A stretch of 64,000 bases of DNA, taken from contig KB722736.1 in the NCBI GenBank assembly GCA_000349905.1, forward strand, positions 2,802,754-2,866,753, read 5' to 3'. Below the pieces are notes generated by a model that saw only the letters and a list, made by a program, of their open reading frames with translations, was not told the DNA's origin and ran no database searches. The first letter of the stretch is position 1. Every line of letters begins with the position of its first letter. Source of the DNA: Volvariella volvacea V23. Taxonomy: Eukaryota > Basidiomycota > Agaricomycetes > Agaricales > Pluteaceae. Of this stretch, positions 50,757 to 62,937 are shown in pieces. The position numbers were made by a program, and so were the translations under genes.

Positions 50757-51891
50757 ATGGCCTCCAGCGAGCTGCTCAAGCAAATTCAAGCGGGAAAGAG
50801 GTTGAAGAAGGTGGAAACTAATGATCGCAGTGCCCCAGTAATCGAGGCGCCCAAGGGTAGTCGAGTTGCTTCGTCCACAAGTCCTGGCGGGGCATTGCCT
50901 ACTCCTGTGGGTGGTGCTGGAGCGGGTGGCCCTCCACAACTAGCGGGTCTCCTCGCTGGCGGCCTGCCAAAGCTCAGGCCAACTGGTCAAAGTAACGCCC
51001 GTATGTCCCGTTTTACATTGTTATCGCTTGACCCAATAACCACTCTGCAGCGAAACCCTCTAACCTGGCGAGACCCCCGGCAATACCGCGTCGCGATAGT
51101 CCTGCTGCACTGGACCCCTCCTCTAACTCGCCCGCGGCTCCAAGTCCCCCAGCACGCCCAGCGCCCGCCCTACCTTCTAGGGCCCCTCCTGTTCCTGCCG
51201 CCCCAGTGCCACCACGCCGCGCACCACCCCCTATTCGAAACTCACCACCTCCAAACCGTGCTTCTCCCACCCCAGCTGAACGAAGTTCTACTCCACCTAG
51301 GGTCACCTCAACCCCTGCCCAACGTCCTGTGCCTGCAATTCCTCCTCGTACCACGAACCAATCACCCTCCTCTGCTCCCGGTCGACCGCCACCACCGCCA
51401 CCCCGACCAGCCAGTTCCACGCCGTCTTTGCCTGCCAGGGCAGTACCTCCTCCTCCACCAGCACGCCGGCCACCTTTAGGCGGCGCACCACCACCCCCTC
51501 CGCGAGTCCAGGCATCATCTGAAGCAACAGCACCAGAGCCACCTGCCCGGCCAGCTGTAGCACCGCCCCCGGTGCCCAACCACCCGAGAGTCGCCTCAAC
51601 TGCCACTGAGCCTCCCCCACCCCCTCCACCTACTCGTACAGCACCCCCAGTAACAAACGGGCTGTCCACCAGACCTCCGCCCCCACGTCGTAGAAGTAAG
51701 CATCCATTTCACTGGCTTGATATTGGTGCTAATTGAACTTATTGAATATAGTCCCTTCTCCACCCCCTAATGCAGGGTCGCACACATTCCCGGTGACGGA
51801 TTTTCCGCCCCCAAGGGAATTTCAACCGACATCGAAGCGGTATGCTAGTGGCAGGACGCATGGCAGTGATTTCGATTTAGAGACATTATAA
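50757..51891 (+). CDS. verprolin / WIP-type actin regulator
   Basis: Proline-rich actin-patch protein of about 350 residues. The WH2 actin-binding motif lies right at the N-terminus (SSELLKQIQAGKRLKKV), followed by the conserved TNDRSAPVIEAPKG. The middle is almost all proline, alanine, serine and arginine with many PPPPPP runs, expected ligands of profilin and SH3 domains. The C-terminus (FPVTDFPPPREFQPTSKRY) is the WASP-binding segment and ends DFDLETL at a TAA (51889-51891). The start ATG sits in a strong ACCACCATGG context. Two introns are used: after GCCC with GTATGT, and 51695 to about 51751. The poly-proline stretch usually found before WH2 in this family is absent. Confidence 0.85.
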
Positions 51892-51950
51892 GCGAGATCT
51901 AGGTAGCGTTGACTTCTTGGACAGCGGCTGGGTTCAATATATACAAGCCG

Positions 51951-51958
51951 TGACGTGT
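51951..51958 (+). promoter_or_regulatory. TGACGTGT, unfolded-protein-response-like element upstream of PDI
   Basis: TGACGTGT lies 231 bp before the PDI ATG in the 297-bp spacer after verprolin. It matches the TGACGTG core bound by Hac1/Hxl1/Cib1-type bZIP factors. The fit with an ER chaperone gene supports, but does not prove, the call. Confidence 0.45.
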
Positions 51959-52117
51959 AATGCTTTTTTGCTCACGAGAAGGGTGTTCGTCCCATCAAAA
52001 TAATCGGCATAGCTACTCAACACCATTTGGTAGGTGTGAAAAGTCCGAGCTGAAGAAGCATCCGGGGTGATGCCGAGGCAAGCAGTCAGGGAGTCACAGG
52101 TGGCAACCAAAGAAGAG

Positions 52118-52127
52118 TGACACGTCA
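52118..52127 (-). promoter_or_regulatory. second UPR-like element (TGACGTGT on minus strand) upstream of PDI
   Basis: The sequence TGACACGTCA at 52118-52127 holds TGACGTGT on the minus strand, 62 bp before the PDI ATG. It is in the opposite orientation to the copy at 51951. An ATTGG (inverted CCAAT box) follows at about 52135. Confidence 0.45.
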
Positions 52128-52188
52128 TTCCCAAATTGGTTTAAAAACCTAGCGCGTCCCACTGTGCACCTTATTCCTCACCCTCACA

Positions 52189-53922
52189 ATGCGGTTCTCG
52201 TCTATTGCAGCGCCGGCAACCTGTCTTGCCTTGGCCTCCCTCGTTCTTGGTGCTGATAACGAGTCTAACGTCATCAGTCTCACCGCCGGCACCTTTGATG
52301 ATGTCGTCAAGCCCGAGGCATTGATGCTCGTCGAGTTCTTCGCCCCCTGGTATGTCGCAATGTTACACCCCCACACATTCACTCATCCTACAAAAGGTGT
52401 GGTCACTGCAAAGCGCTGGCTCCCCACTACGAGGAGGCAGCCACAACTCTTAGGGAGAAGGGCATCAAGTTAGCTAAAGTCGACTGTGTCGAGGAGGCGG
52501 ACTTCTGCCAAGCCAATGGTGTCCAGGGCTACCCGTATGATATATTTCTCCCTACATACTCAGTTCATTCTAAGTGTCTCCTAGAACCCTCAAAGTTTAT
52601 AAGGATGGTGTGCCCTCCGAGTATAAGGGTCCCCGCCAGGCTGATGGTATTGTCAGCTATATGATTAAGTATGGCGCGTTGTGCATCCTGTGTACTGGGA
52701 CTCACCCTCCCTGACAGGCAATCACTCCCGGCTGTATCTGAAGTTACCGCAGCGAATCACGAAGAATTCAAAAAGGCTGACAAGCTCGTTGTTCTTGCCT
52801 ACCTGTCATCCCCAACCGACGCTCCCGCCCCGGAGTTTAGCGCCACTGCTGAGCAGCATCGCGATGACTATCTTTTTGGTTTGACCACCGACAAAGAGGC
52901 CATTGAGGCGGCTGGCGTCACGCCTCCCGCTATCGTTGCCTACCGCTCCTTTGACGAACCTCAGTCCGAATTCCCCTTCCCTGCTTCCTCTCTGACCACT
53001 CAGGAATTAACTGATTGGGTCAAGGAACTCGCCATTCCTGTCATTGACGAAGTTAGTGGCGAAAATTATGCCATTTATGCCCAAAGCGCGAAGCCTCTCG
53101 CATACCTCTTCCTCGACCCTACTGAAGCCAATCGCGACGAGTACATCGAAGCTATCAGGCCCATCGCCAAGAAGTATAAATCCAAAGTCAATTTCGTCTG
53201 GATTGACGCCATCCGCTTTGGCGATCATGCCCGTGCGCTTAACCTCCAAGAGACCAAATGGCCATCCTTCGTCATCCAAGATCTAGTTTTGCAGCTCAAG
53301 TACCCCCTTGACCAGAGCGAGGAATATACTCCCGAGGCCGCCGCTGACTGGGTTGCGAGATACCTGGATGGCAAGCTGGAGCCCAGCCTCAAGAGCGCTC
53401 CCATTCCTGAGACTCAGGACGAGGGTGTTTTCACTCTTGTTGGAAAGCAATTTGAGGAGGTTGTCTTTGATGATTCCAAAGATGTATTTGTCGAGTTCTA
53501 CGCTACATGGTGTGGCCATTGCAAGCGTCTCAAGCCCACTTGGGATCAACTAGGTGACCGCTATGCACCAATCAGAGATCGGATCGTTATGTAAGTGCAA
53601 TCGTATCTCATTTGCTCGGGGCTAATGCTTTGCTTTTAGTGCCAAGATGGAAGCTACAGAGAACGACCTACCCCCCTCTGCACCATTCCGCATTTCAGGC
53701 TTCCCCACCCTTAAATTCAAGCCTGCTAGTACCCGCGAATTCATCGATTATGAAGGGGATCGCTCCCTTGAGAGCTTAATCGCTTTCGTCGAAAAACATG
53801 CCAAGAATTCCTTGGAGCTCCCAGTGCAAGAGGAGGCACAGACCCCACTTGCTGCTGAGTCTGCCACTGGATCTGCCACTGCCATTCCCTCGGCTACTGC
53901 TGAAAGCCACGATGAGCTGTAA
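52189..53922 (+). CDS. PDI1: protein disulfide isomerase, ER lumen
   Basis: Forms and rearranges disulfide bonds in proteins folding in the ER. A signal peptide ([22 protein letters not shown]) precedes thioredoxin domain a. Its active site WCGHC is created by splicing (FFAPW, intron, [14 protein letters not shown]). Domains b and b' follow ([40 protein letters not shown]). Domain a' has [17 protein letters not shown] and [14 protein letters not shown]. The C-terminus is an Ala/Thr/Glu-rich tail closing with the ER retrieval signal HDEL at the TAA (53920-53922). Length is about 500 residues with four introns, standard for fungal PDI. Upstream elements fit induction by the unfolded protein response. 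Confidence 0.95.
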
Positions 53923-53994
53923 CGTTGACATGGTTATCTATTTAGTCTACGTCATTTACAATTTATCAATAATATGGGTATTTGGTGTATCGAA

Positions 53995-56900
53995 TTACAC
54001 CACCCTACTATGTGGTTGGGCTTGTTGCTCTCTCCGTTGTTGCTTGTAATAGTCTGAGAATGATAATCGAACGCCGAGGAATCGGCAGTCCAAATCCGTT
54101 TGTTGTTGGAGCTCTCGTACTAAGTGCTGTGATTTCACTGTAAATTGGTTTCCGTACTCTCGAATTTGGTGCACTAAAACATGCAACTCTTGACTTTGTG
54201 GCCGATGTTCTTGTACTCCAGTGAAGACACCCTGATCGCGAACCATCTCAGTTGGGAGGATATGAGAAAGGACAACAGACATACTCGAGGTCCGTCTAAT
54301 TGCTGGTCCAAGCGGGCAGATTCAGACAAACAGTGGTTGTAAAAGTTGTCCTATTTTTGGTGAGAAAAGTGGCGCATTTTTGGTGAATAAGCCTTACTGT
54401 TGCTTCGCGAAATTGAAGTATTAAAGCAAACATCGCCCTTACGGATTCGAGGATATTTTCCTGTTGCATGGTCGCCTCGCGCTCGCCACATATAGGGTAG
54501 ACTACACACCTCTCTTCCAGGCCTTTTGGTAAGCAATAGAACCTTTTTCACGATACGGCCTAGGTAGGATCTATGAGCTTCAATCATCGCATCCAGATCA
54601 CCTTCCTTCTTGTTGAAGAAATCTGTCAGAACCTTCCACGAGCATTCGATGACATCCACATGGCAATACGCTTGGAGCTGTCGCACGAAATGTATCATTT
54701 CTGACATCATAAGTCTGATTTTGTGCCAGTCCGCCTTGAAATCTTTACAGTCGACGTAAGCAAAGATAATACATGTGCGCAGTGAAACCCCACCTGGAAG
54801 GTGAACGAAGGTGCGAGCTCCGCCAGCTACGCGCACCCACCCTCGGTTGAGGGCGCCTTCAATACGCTTCATCTGCCATAGGTGCTTGAAGATTTTGAGA
54901 TACTGCTCCATAGAATTTGGGTCTAATACCGTGTCAATAGGTGGGTCAACTTTGTATTCTAATGTGAATACATCCCAGCCGATTTCACCATGCGAGTACT
55001 CTAAAACTCTTGCGTCCAGCCGGCGCAAGACACCAGGCGGGTCATTTTGAGCCGTGGAGGATCTGATAGCTGTTTCGAGAGTAGCTGTAAGATTATGACG
55101 ATATAGTGTATTCGCCGGCCTTGCTAAACTTTGCCTGTAGCAGAAGTATATTCAATCATCGAGCATTATAAGAAGCAGGACCTTTCTTACAATAGCGCGT
55201 CCATTAGTTGATCCGCAAAATCACCATACCCAAGCATCAAATAATTCTTGAGGGCGGCAAGGTGGTCCATCAACTTGAACTTATCAACGAAAATCTCAAA
55301 CAAGCGTTGGCTAGCAATCTGGTAGGCAGAGTCTATGGATCTCTCTAGCCCAGCAATGTCACTATACTGCAACGCTAATTTGATACCATAAGAAGGGTTC
55401 ATGCGTGATTTGAGGTACTTACTTCCGCCTGTGTTACTCATCTTCTCTCGAGTGGCGACCCAGTCACTGTCGTGACAGCTATACCGAATGAAGTTCAAGC
55501 TTTTTCCAGTGGAGAATATCTGTACTGGCGTCAGCTTAGCAACCAGTAGAGCAGAATACACACCTTGCGCCCAAACACTAGCCCAACGAACATCGGCAGC
55601 ATATTTTCTTGAAATTGGTACTTATTCTCCCAAAGATGAAGACCACTTTCCCTCTCACCGGATAGGTCATCAGCCTCAGATAGACCTGACCCAGTGCCAT
55701 TGTCACCAGTAGCTGTGTTAACAGCCCCTGCTAAGTATGACGGATGTACATACTGTAGAGGAGCTAGAGAATTGTTGATAGCAACAAAAAATTCAAGGAA
55801 CGGGTCGTAAAGCTCCCCAGAGAAAAGCCATTTATGTAGCGTAGAGAAAAATGGTTTAGAAACCTGCCTCTATATGAGTGACCACGACCTCACAGAAGGG
55901 CCAACCATACCTCCTCGAGGAGCTGGTCGGTAAAACGCCGCACGAAAGGGTCGCCATTGTCGGTGTAGCTATGGATCAAATTTACTAAAGCCCCGCCATG
56001 AGCCCCTACTGGCGGGTTTATTACGGTCATCTTAAAGTGATCGCACCCATTGACTCACCGCGAGCACCTTCAACACACACGCTCATCATTCTCAGCCGGA
56101 GCCTCCAATCGTCAATCCACACATCCAATCTTCTCAAGGTCAACCCATTCTCCCTGGGGGGCTCTCTTCCTGGATGGGTGTCAGTGTGGAGATCATTGAT
56201 TGAATCGTTGGAGACCATTTGGGACTCGAGCACAGCTATCAGCCTATAGTATTCTGTAAGTTGATTGTGCAAATGGTGGCACAAACTCTGCTCTATCATT
56301 CCCACATTCGCACCGCCTTCACGTTCACGCACATATGCGTCGACACGTGCGTAAAGATAGCCCACTTCTGCTAGTCTATGCAGTAGCACTTTGGTAGAAG
56401 GCGGGATGAGGTACTTCTAGCCAAATTATCTGAGAAACGCAGTAATGTATAGTGCCTTGAAAAGCCTACCGTTTCGTCTACAAAGACGAGCCTTCCGCCT
56501 TCTTGGTCCTGCAACGAGAACCGAACATACTTTCCAGATATTCCTTGCAACAAATACAGAGTATCCCGCAATAGAAAACCCTCCGGAATATGCGGGCGCC
56601 CTAGGAACAGCATTAGGCACTTTCTCTGGCCTGATTGCGAATAGAGATACCAATTCTCGAGCGATACTCATGTAGGATTTCCGCCTTTGACAAGCCACGG
56701 GGCTTTTGACCTTGTGGCGATGAGCTGACTAACCCTGAGGGCTGAGGGCGCTTGATTGGAGGAGGGATGGTGAGAGAGGGTAGATATGATGGTGAGAGTC
56801 GTGCTTGGGTCACAGATGAAAGTTTATTCAGAAAAGCGATGCACGCTTCCTTTCTGGAAAGAGCAGGCTATGAGAGTGTAGTAAATCAGCGAGTAGTTGA

Positions 56901-57271
56901 TACGAGATATCAAAGACAGTACTTGAGCAAGTAGACGGGCCACCAAATTGGCGAATCTATTCGAGGCCGTATCATTTGACGCTTGCAGAACTATATACTG
57001 CAGGTGTTTGTGGTTGAGATTTGCCGGTGAGATAGGAACTACCTACGCTTGCGCGATATGGAGTCTGTCAGGAGGGTCAAGCTGGGCTCATAATGTTGGC
57101 CGATGTTGCTGTTACTATCAGCTACATTGCCATCAATTCTGCTCGGTGGGCCCACCTGTTGAGGACTTCATGGCAATGAGCATACAGCTCTTGCTTAAGA
57201 CTGTGGCTATCCCTGGATTTCGGAACAAGGGAGGTGATGAGCGCCTCCAGGCGCTGTGCATTTTGTGCCAT
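53995..57271 (-). CDS. gamma-tubulin complex component 3 (GCP3/Spc98/Alp6)
   Basis: Core subunit of the gamma-tubulin small complex that nucleates microtubules at spindle poles. The start MAQNAQRLEALITSLVPKSR is followed by ASNDTASNRFANLVARLLAQ and a Pro-rich linker. The GRIP1 part has EGFLLRDTLYLLQGISGKYV and EQSLCHHLHNQLTEYYRLIA, then SLAPLQYVHPSYL and VFGRKIFSTGKSLNFIRYSC. The GRIP2 part has VLEYSHGEIGWDVFTLEYKV and LDPNSMEQYLKIFKHLWQMK, where the GWDVF/YL-IFKHLW pattern points to GCP3 rather than GCP2. The end is DLDCRFLGVRLSFSDYY, then a basic tail and a TAA at 53995-53997. About 890 residues and some eleven introns; several internal splice sites are not individually proven. Confidence 0.88.
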
Positions 57272-57321
57272 TTGTGCGAGTTGCCTTATCGCGACTCGAC
57301 GCGACCTGCAGTCGTAGTGGA

Positions 57322-57327
57322 CACGTG
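57322..57327. promoter_or_regulatory. CACGTG box upstream of GCP3
   Basis: CACGTG lies 51 bp upstream of the GCP3 ATG (57271) in the 212-bp spacer after the TCTP gene. Confidence 0.35.
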
Positions 57328-57483
57328 ATTATACCAGATAAGGCAGTGGCCCTGATGCAAGAATCTGATAATCCAAATTTGGGCCGTTTATGCTGTAAGT
57401 TATACAGAGATTCGAGGCATTGAATAGAATAACAATGTACAGGTCATGCGAAGCCTCCTCTAGCGTCGGTATCAGGGACTCTC

Positions 57484-58285
57484 TCACAGCTTCACTTCTT
57501 TCAGGCCATCCTTCCAGAAGGTGAAGTAGGCTATACGCAATTTGAGCCCTCCCGCCATGCCAATTTTCATAGTACTTACGGGTGATGCCATCCTCCTGCA
57601 ATACAATTTACACAATGAGCGCGCTTCGAGGTGGAAATGAGGAAGTAACCCTACCCTGTAGTTGAGGAGTGCAACCATACCATCAGGGTTCATGGTCTCG
57701 CCAGTGTACTTGGGCAACGTTAGTTGGGCGCGTCGATAATAGAGAGGGCTTACAAATTCGTAGTCTTTGAAGTTGGCAATAATCTTCTTAGCATACGCTG
57801 AGGCCCCCTTCTCAAACGCCTCGACGCGATCAGCAGGCAGCTTTCCCTTAACTGCCTTCATATAACCCTGTGCTCCCTGTCAGTCAGAGCACACAAAGTG
57901 CGACAGCGGAAAAACCTTGAGATATCCAAGGAAGGTCTTCTTATCGAAAGAGGTTTGTTGAAGGCGGAATGAGTGCACAACGTTGTTGACTTGCGTGGCA
58001 CCGTCCTCCAATGCCTCCTCCTGCTCCTCCGCCGATGGATTGGCACCTGTCGTGTTGAATCAGCCAGCACAGCGTGCAAGAGATACTGGCGTGACTGACC
58101 AATATCTACATCTGCTCCCGCCTTGACTGTAATCAGCGCACAATCGACCTCATACACGATATCGTCAACAAGTTTGCTAGTTGTGTTTTCAGCACAGGGG
58201 AAACCCTAGATGCTGGAATCGCTTACATGGGAAAGGCATCAGAGAACATCTCATCCCCAGTCAGAATATCCTCGTACAACAGCAT
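57484..58285 (-). CDS. TMA19: translationally controlled tumor protein homolog (TCTP/Tma19)
   Basis: Small, abundant, conserved cytosolic protein linked to ribosomes, growth and stress. It begins MLLYEDILTGDEMFSDAFP, whose first exon ends at a GTAAGC donor. Then come KLVDDIVYEVDCALITVKAG, VVHSFRLQQTSFDKK and FLGYLKGYMKAVKGKLPADR. Next are ASAYAKKIIANFKDYEF and YTGETMNPDGMVALLNYR, then, after two close introns, EDGITPYFTFWKDGLKEVKL and a TGA at 57484-57486. The terminal splices (AGG|GTAGGG and ACCC|GTAAGT) rebuild the classic TCTP ending. About 168 residues with at least five introns. Divergent from UTP15, 159 bp apart. Confidence 0.93.
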
Positions 58286-58384
58286 CGTGGGCGGTCTATG
58301 TGGTGAAAAGCTGGGATGTTAGGTGTGCAGACAGGACTGAAAAGTTAATTTGGGCGGGGTCATCGATCATCTTATCGTGTGTGA

Positions 58385-58392
58385 TCACGTGA
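58385..58392. promoter_or_regulatory. TCACGTGA palindrome in the TCTP/UTP15 divergent promoter
   Basis: A perfect 8-bp palindrome containing CACGTG lies 100 bp from the TCTP ATG and 53 bp from the UTP15 ATG. It is placed to act on both translation-related genes. Function is inferred. Confidence 0.4.
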
Positions 58393-58444
58393 TGAATGAC
58401 CGCCAAGCCGCCGTGCTCAATTTTGGATTCTACTTGCCAGTTTT

Positions 58445-60202
58445 ATGGATTTTCAGCCCGTCGTCGTCCAGGCTCATCCGCGTCCAGCAGCAACAGACCA
58501 TAGTCCCGAGTCTCGGTACTGGCGCCAATTCAAATATCCTGTTTTCGTCAAGGAGTATGCCCCTGTGACCTCGATTCACTTCTCTCCCGCTCGTCCTCAT
58601 CGCTATGCGGTTACGGCTGCTACTCGCGTGCAAATTTACGCTCCTCGAACACAGAAAGTTACAAAGACGATAACCAGATTTAAGGACATTGCAAGAAGTG
58701 GCAATATCAGGGAAGATGGCAAACTAGTGGTGGCAGGGGACGACAGTGGGCTGGTCCAGGTATGTGTACAGCGGTTTGCCTGGCTATAGCTGATTGCAGT
58801 CAAGATGTTCGATCTGAACTCGAGAGCTGTTCTCAGAACCTTTGATGAGCACAAACAGCCAGTTCACGTCACTAAGTTCTCAGCCCTTACCCCAACGCAG
58901 ATCCTTACATGCTCAGATGATACGAGCTGTAAAATTTGGGATGTCCCTTCACAGGTTGCATTAACGACATTCAGCGTGCATACAGATTACGTTAGAACAG
59001 GTCAAATATCATCAACTAATCCGAATTTGATTTTGACGGGGTCCTACGACGGGACCATTCAGCTGCTGGACTCCCGAACAGGACAAAGCGAGCTAACGAT
59101 GGGAAACTATCGACATTCGAATGCTGAGCGGACACCTATCGAACAAGTACTCATGTTCCCTTCTGGTAGTGCGGCTGTATCCTCTGCAGGCCCAATCATT
59201 CGTATATGGGATATCGTTGCAGGTGGCAGGTGTATTCGTGCTTTGTCCAATCACCAAAAAACCATCACATCGCTTGCATTCAACTCTACTGCTAGCAGAC
59301 TATTGACTGGTGGACTCGATCAAATGGTAAAAGTGTACGATGTGGGTTCATATAAGGTGAAACACACCATGCGATATCCCGCGCCTGTTCTCTGCCTCGC
59401 CATTAGCGTATGTCCTATGCATGAACTTGGTAGTCCTAAAATCTGACAGTGCGCTTCAGCCAGACGAAACGCACATCGCCGCGGGCATGTCTGATGGTAC
59501 ACTTTCTGTGCGACGTCGACAAGCGAAGGCGCGGGAAGAAATGGACAATCTACTATCTCTAGATACCACACTTACAGCAGAGCTACACTCTGTGGGTCAA
59601 GGCTACATCAAGACACGAGCAGCACCAAAGGCGATCGGCGACGCAAATGAATTACGTATAGAGAGCCGTCGAACAAAACGGCTAAAACAGTATGACAAGC
59701 ATTTGAGAAATTTCAAGTACACTGCAGCCCTAGACTCAGTCCTGCGCAAGGTATCTTAGCCCTTTGTTTAAGGTCTGAACCATGACTGAGTGCAATTCTC
59801 AGTCCGTACCACCGACTACTACCTTTTCGCTGATACAGGAACTAATTCATCGTGACGGATTGCGAACCGCTTTGAGTGGTCGTGATGACGTTCTACTGGA
59901 GCCTATTCTTAAGCTTCTCCTGAAGTACTTGAACGATCCTAGATTCGGTGAACTTGTGTGCGATGTTGCTGGTCTTGTAGTCGGTGCGTACAACTCAATA
60001 ATCCATATCTACTAATCCAACGAACATCCAAACAGATATGTATGCTCCAGTGTTGGGCCAATCACCGGTCATCGACTCTTTATTTGCTCAACTAAGAAAG
60101 AAGGTTACGGCAGAAATCAAGTATCAACGCGAGTTGGTAAAAACCAAGGGTGCTCTTATGATGCTCTTGGCTTTAGGTGGAAACCAGACTACAACTCTTT
60201 AA
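58445..60202 (+). CDS. UTP15: U3 snoRNA-associated protein 15 (Utp15), SSU processome
   Basis: Nucleolar WD40 protein of the t-UTP/UTP-A subcomplex, needed for 18S rRNA maturation and rDNA transcription. The start MDFQPVVVQAHPRP leads to RYWRQFKYPVFVKEYAPVTS and a propeller with TSIHFSPARPHRYAVTAATR, LTCSDDTSCKIWDVPSQVAL, NLILTGSYDGTIQLLDSRTG and LLTGGLDQMVKVYDVGSYKV. The Utp15 C-terminal helical domain reads YDKHLRNFKYTAALDSVLRK, IQELIHRDGLRTALSGRDD and LKLLLKYLNDPRFGELVCDV. It ends LALGGNQTTTL at a TAA (60200-60202). About 510 residues with four introns. The arrangement of propeller plus KHLRNFKYTAALD is specific to Utp15. Confidence 0.94.
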
Positions 60203-60331
60203 TCGAATACACGAACTCAATGCTAGACCTGAAGAATGGCTGATGTCAATGGCGGCGCAACCAATAGCAGTCCCTTGCCACAAGATAACCAAAATCACTC
60301 CCGGATTGTTCTTCCACTATTATGTCGTTTC

Positions 60332-62703
60332 TTATGTCGTTTCTCGCAGTGTTGTCAGTGCTGTGACAAGCCCCTGAAGGATTTCCTTTTGGGATGGTGG
60401 TCGATCTTCTTCCTCTTGAAGTGCCGAATCCTCGTCAACGTTCTCGTGATAAATTTGTAGAGTATCAATGATATCTCTAATGCCTTGGTTTCTACGGGAT
60501 AGCATCTGAAGGGCATGCGTACGAACCTGGGCGTCGTGCATGAGAAATAAACTAAAATGAAAAAGATTTGACCAACCCCATCATCTTCAAGGACAATCCA
60601 AGCCAGGATAAAGTCAACTGTCTGAAGCGTAAAAAGACCCCCGTCCAACCGGCGCAAATACAAAGCATCCTCGTCTGTGATAGGTTCTTCGTTCTCTGCC
60701 TCCTGCTCCTAGGACAAGGTGAGATCAACATGGAGAAGCGGGTATGAGACGAACCTGTTGTTCCTTCAATATTTGCCTTTCAGTCGCGGTCAATCTCGTA
60801 CGAGCACTATCACGTATTTCGAGCAACTTATCCACTTTCTCATAGTTGGCCTCTACGAACTTCGCCAGAAGGCGAATGCGGCCGGGGGAGTCGGGTCCTA
60901 AATTTGAAAAAAGGGACGATATAATGCCTAGCATATGACCAGTATCCTCCGGGGTCAGTGATGTACCGCTTTTTTTTTTCTTCGACACCTGAAAGGTTTC
61001 AGCATTGGGACTAGCCAACGTTTACCGAACTTACTCGACCCATGAAGGCCGCGAACAGCGTTTTTAATCCAAGGGCTTCTATGAAGACGTTACAAATTCC
61101 ATAGCCAGACGCTCCGGACATCGCATAGTCAAGCGTTTTAATGGCCCGAGAACTTGATTGCAGTTTGTCCCTAGGTCTAGCGTGAATGGAAGCAAGGAGG
61201 GAGAACAAAAAAGACAAACTTCATCATAAGTACCATTAAATCTGGTCCTTCCGCTGAGAGGAACGAGTCCTTGATTGGTGGTTCGTTGAGTGCGGAACAC
61301 AAGGCATCAAACAAATTTTCCATGAACTCCGTTTCATCGGCATCTTCTGGATCCCGTCTACGGAATTGCTGCACAATACTTAGTGTTCTCATTCCGAGCA
61401 ATTAAGGATACGCCCATACAGAAAGGACTTTTAAAACGCTCTCGACGCCATCATGCTGTCCAAAAACCAACCGGTTCTTCGCATTATTTTGCAGAAGAAT
61501 TGCCAGAAGCTCAGCTGCATAGCCACGGTTTTCATCATGGATCGAAGCTTGAATGCGGTTAAGTAGCCAAGGCAGGATTTTCGTTTTTGATACGAGATCG
61601 GTGGCGAGCGACGGATTAAAGCCGAGCACGTTTTCAAATATGCCTTGAAGAGCATCAATGATTGACTAGTAGCTAATTGCATGAGGAGCAAACCTAAGAT
61701 ATGGAATACACCCTGTTTATCAGATTCTTCTTCTTCCTTGAGACGTGAGAGATTGTCCACCAGAAGCTCCAATAGGGATAGCTCTACCTAACAACAAATG
61801 AAGTTCAGTATGCTCTGGACCTGATCCATGCTTACTAGTTTCTGAACGAGTGCCCTTAAAACTTCTTCACTGCTTTGTACTTCTTCTTCATCTTCTGCTA
61901 CGTTACCCACATCTTCGTCAGTCAGTTCGTGTATCAACTCGACGACATCAATCACGATATCAGCATTCTCATGGGATAAAAGGCCAATGAGGAGGCTAAG
62001 AGTTCCTGCCTTGATTAGCTCTGGATAGGAGATAGCAGGGGCCTGTGCAAGAGGAAGCAGGGACTTGATGGCGACGTCTAAGTCAGCCTCTGAGTCAATG
62101 AATCTGTGGCATTCAGTTGGGACCTCGACAAGGCCCAGAGAAAGGGTGACTCACTTGGTGGGGTCATCAGGGTATTTAGAACGCTGGTCCTGATTCTTAT
62201 TTACAGCTCTTTCGAACTGGAGAAGAAGTCGCCGTGTGCTGCTGCTGGACAGTTCATCGGACTACCAACTAGGATTTACGGGGACGAAAGAACAGAAAAT
62301 GCGGGAGAATACTTACGTCAATCATTGCTCCTTCCCCAGCTGCCTTGTCAAATATGTTTAAAATCTCCTTTTGTTCAGTCGTCAATCCACCTCCAAAGAA
62401 GCGTCCTTCATCGTCTTCCTCCGCGAAATAATCAGCATCGCCACCGGGGGCAAAATTCATTGAGTCTTCATCAATCTCCTCCTCCATTGTAACTGTTCTG
62501 GGCTCTGCCCTCCCTCGAGCTACTTGGTTCACAGTGCTGTCACTGCCACCAAGCTTGAATTTTTTTAGTACCTCTGGAGTGGGGTTTTCGGGTAATTTCC
62601 GTTTATTACTACCGGCAGATAACCCCGAAGCCTACTGAACATATTGAATGGGAACGAACATAATAGCTAATGAACTAACCTTGAAGAGTGAGTCGATGTT
62701 CAT
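60332..62703 (-). CDS. beta-catenin-like protein 1 (CTNNBL1), spliceosome-associated
   Basis: Armadillo-repeat nuclear protein of the Prp19/CDC5L-associated splicing machinery. The first exon encodes MNIDSLFK. Further on come KRKLPENPTPEVLKKFKLGG, an acidic part (EDDEGRFFGGGLTTEQKEIL), then PTALRRLLLQFERAVNKNQD and the YPDDPTKFIDSE segment typical of CTNNBL1. The repeats contain ELIHELTDEDVG, HDENRGYAAELLAILLQNNA and EFMENLFDALCSALNEPPIK, with RAIKTLDYAMSG near the end. The C-terminus is LYLRRLDGGLFTLQTVDFIL followed by RTHALQMLSRRNQGIRDI and a stop at 60332-60334. About 620 residues and some nine introns. Convergent with UTP15, in tandem with the RBM42-like gene. Confidence 0.93.
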
Positions 62704-62937
62704 GGCTTGCGTTGCGTCTTAAGTGCTGAACTCGAATATTAGGGTTTCATGCATCACAAGCGTGGGAAGGAAGTGCTCATCACAGCAGCTCTATTAAGAC
62801 TCCAACTACTGTACAACCCAATGCACAACATGATTAAGTTATAAGGTCCAAATGTAGCCACTAATTCACTTTGCCGTCGGCGAAAGGTTCAGAACAGCAC
62901 AGAGGCTGTCACTGTGGTCTGAAAGGGCGTAACAAAA

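Noticed and set aside
51013..51669. 218-residue Gly/Ala-rich frame on the minus strand
   Set aside because: It is the antisense shadow of the proline-rich verprolin exon; CCN-rich coding DNA leaves an open GGN frame opposite.
56948..57328. 126-residue plus-strand frame upstream of GCP3
   Set aside because: Antisense of the GCP3 first exons, which contain the conserved start MAQNAQRLEALITSL.
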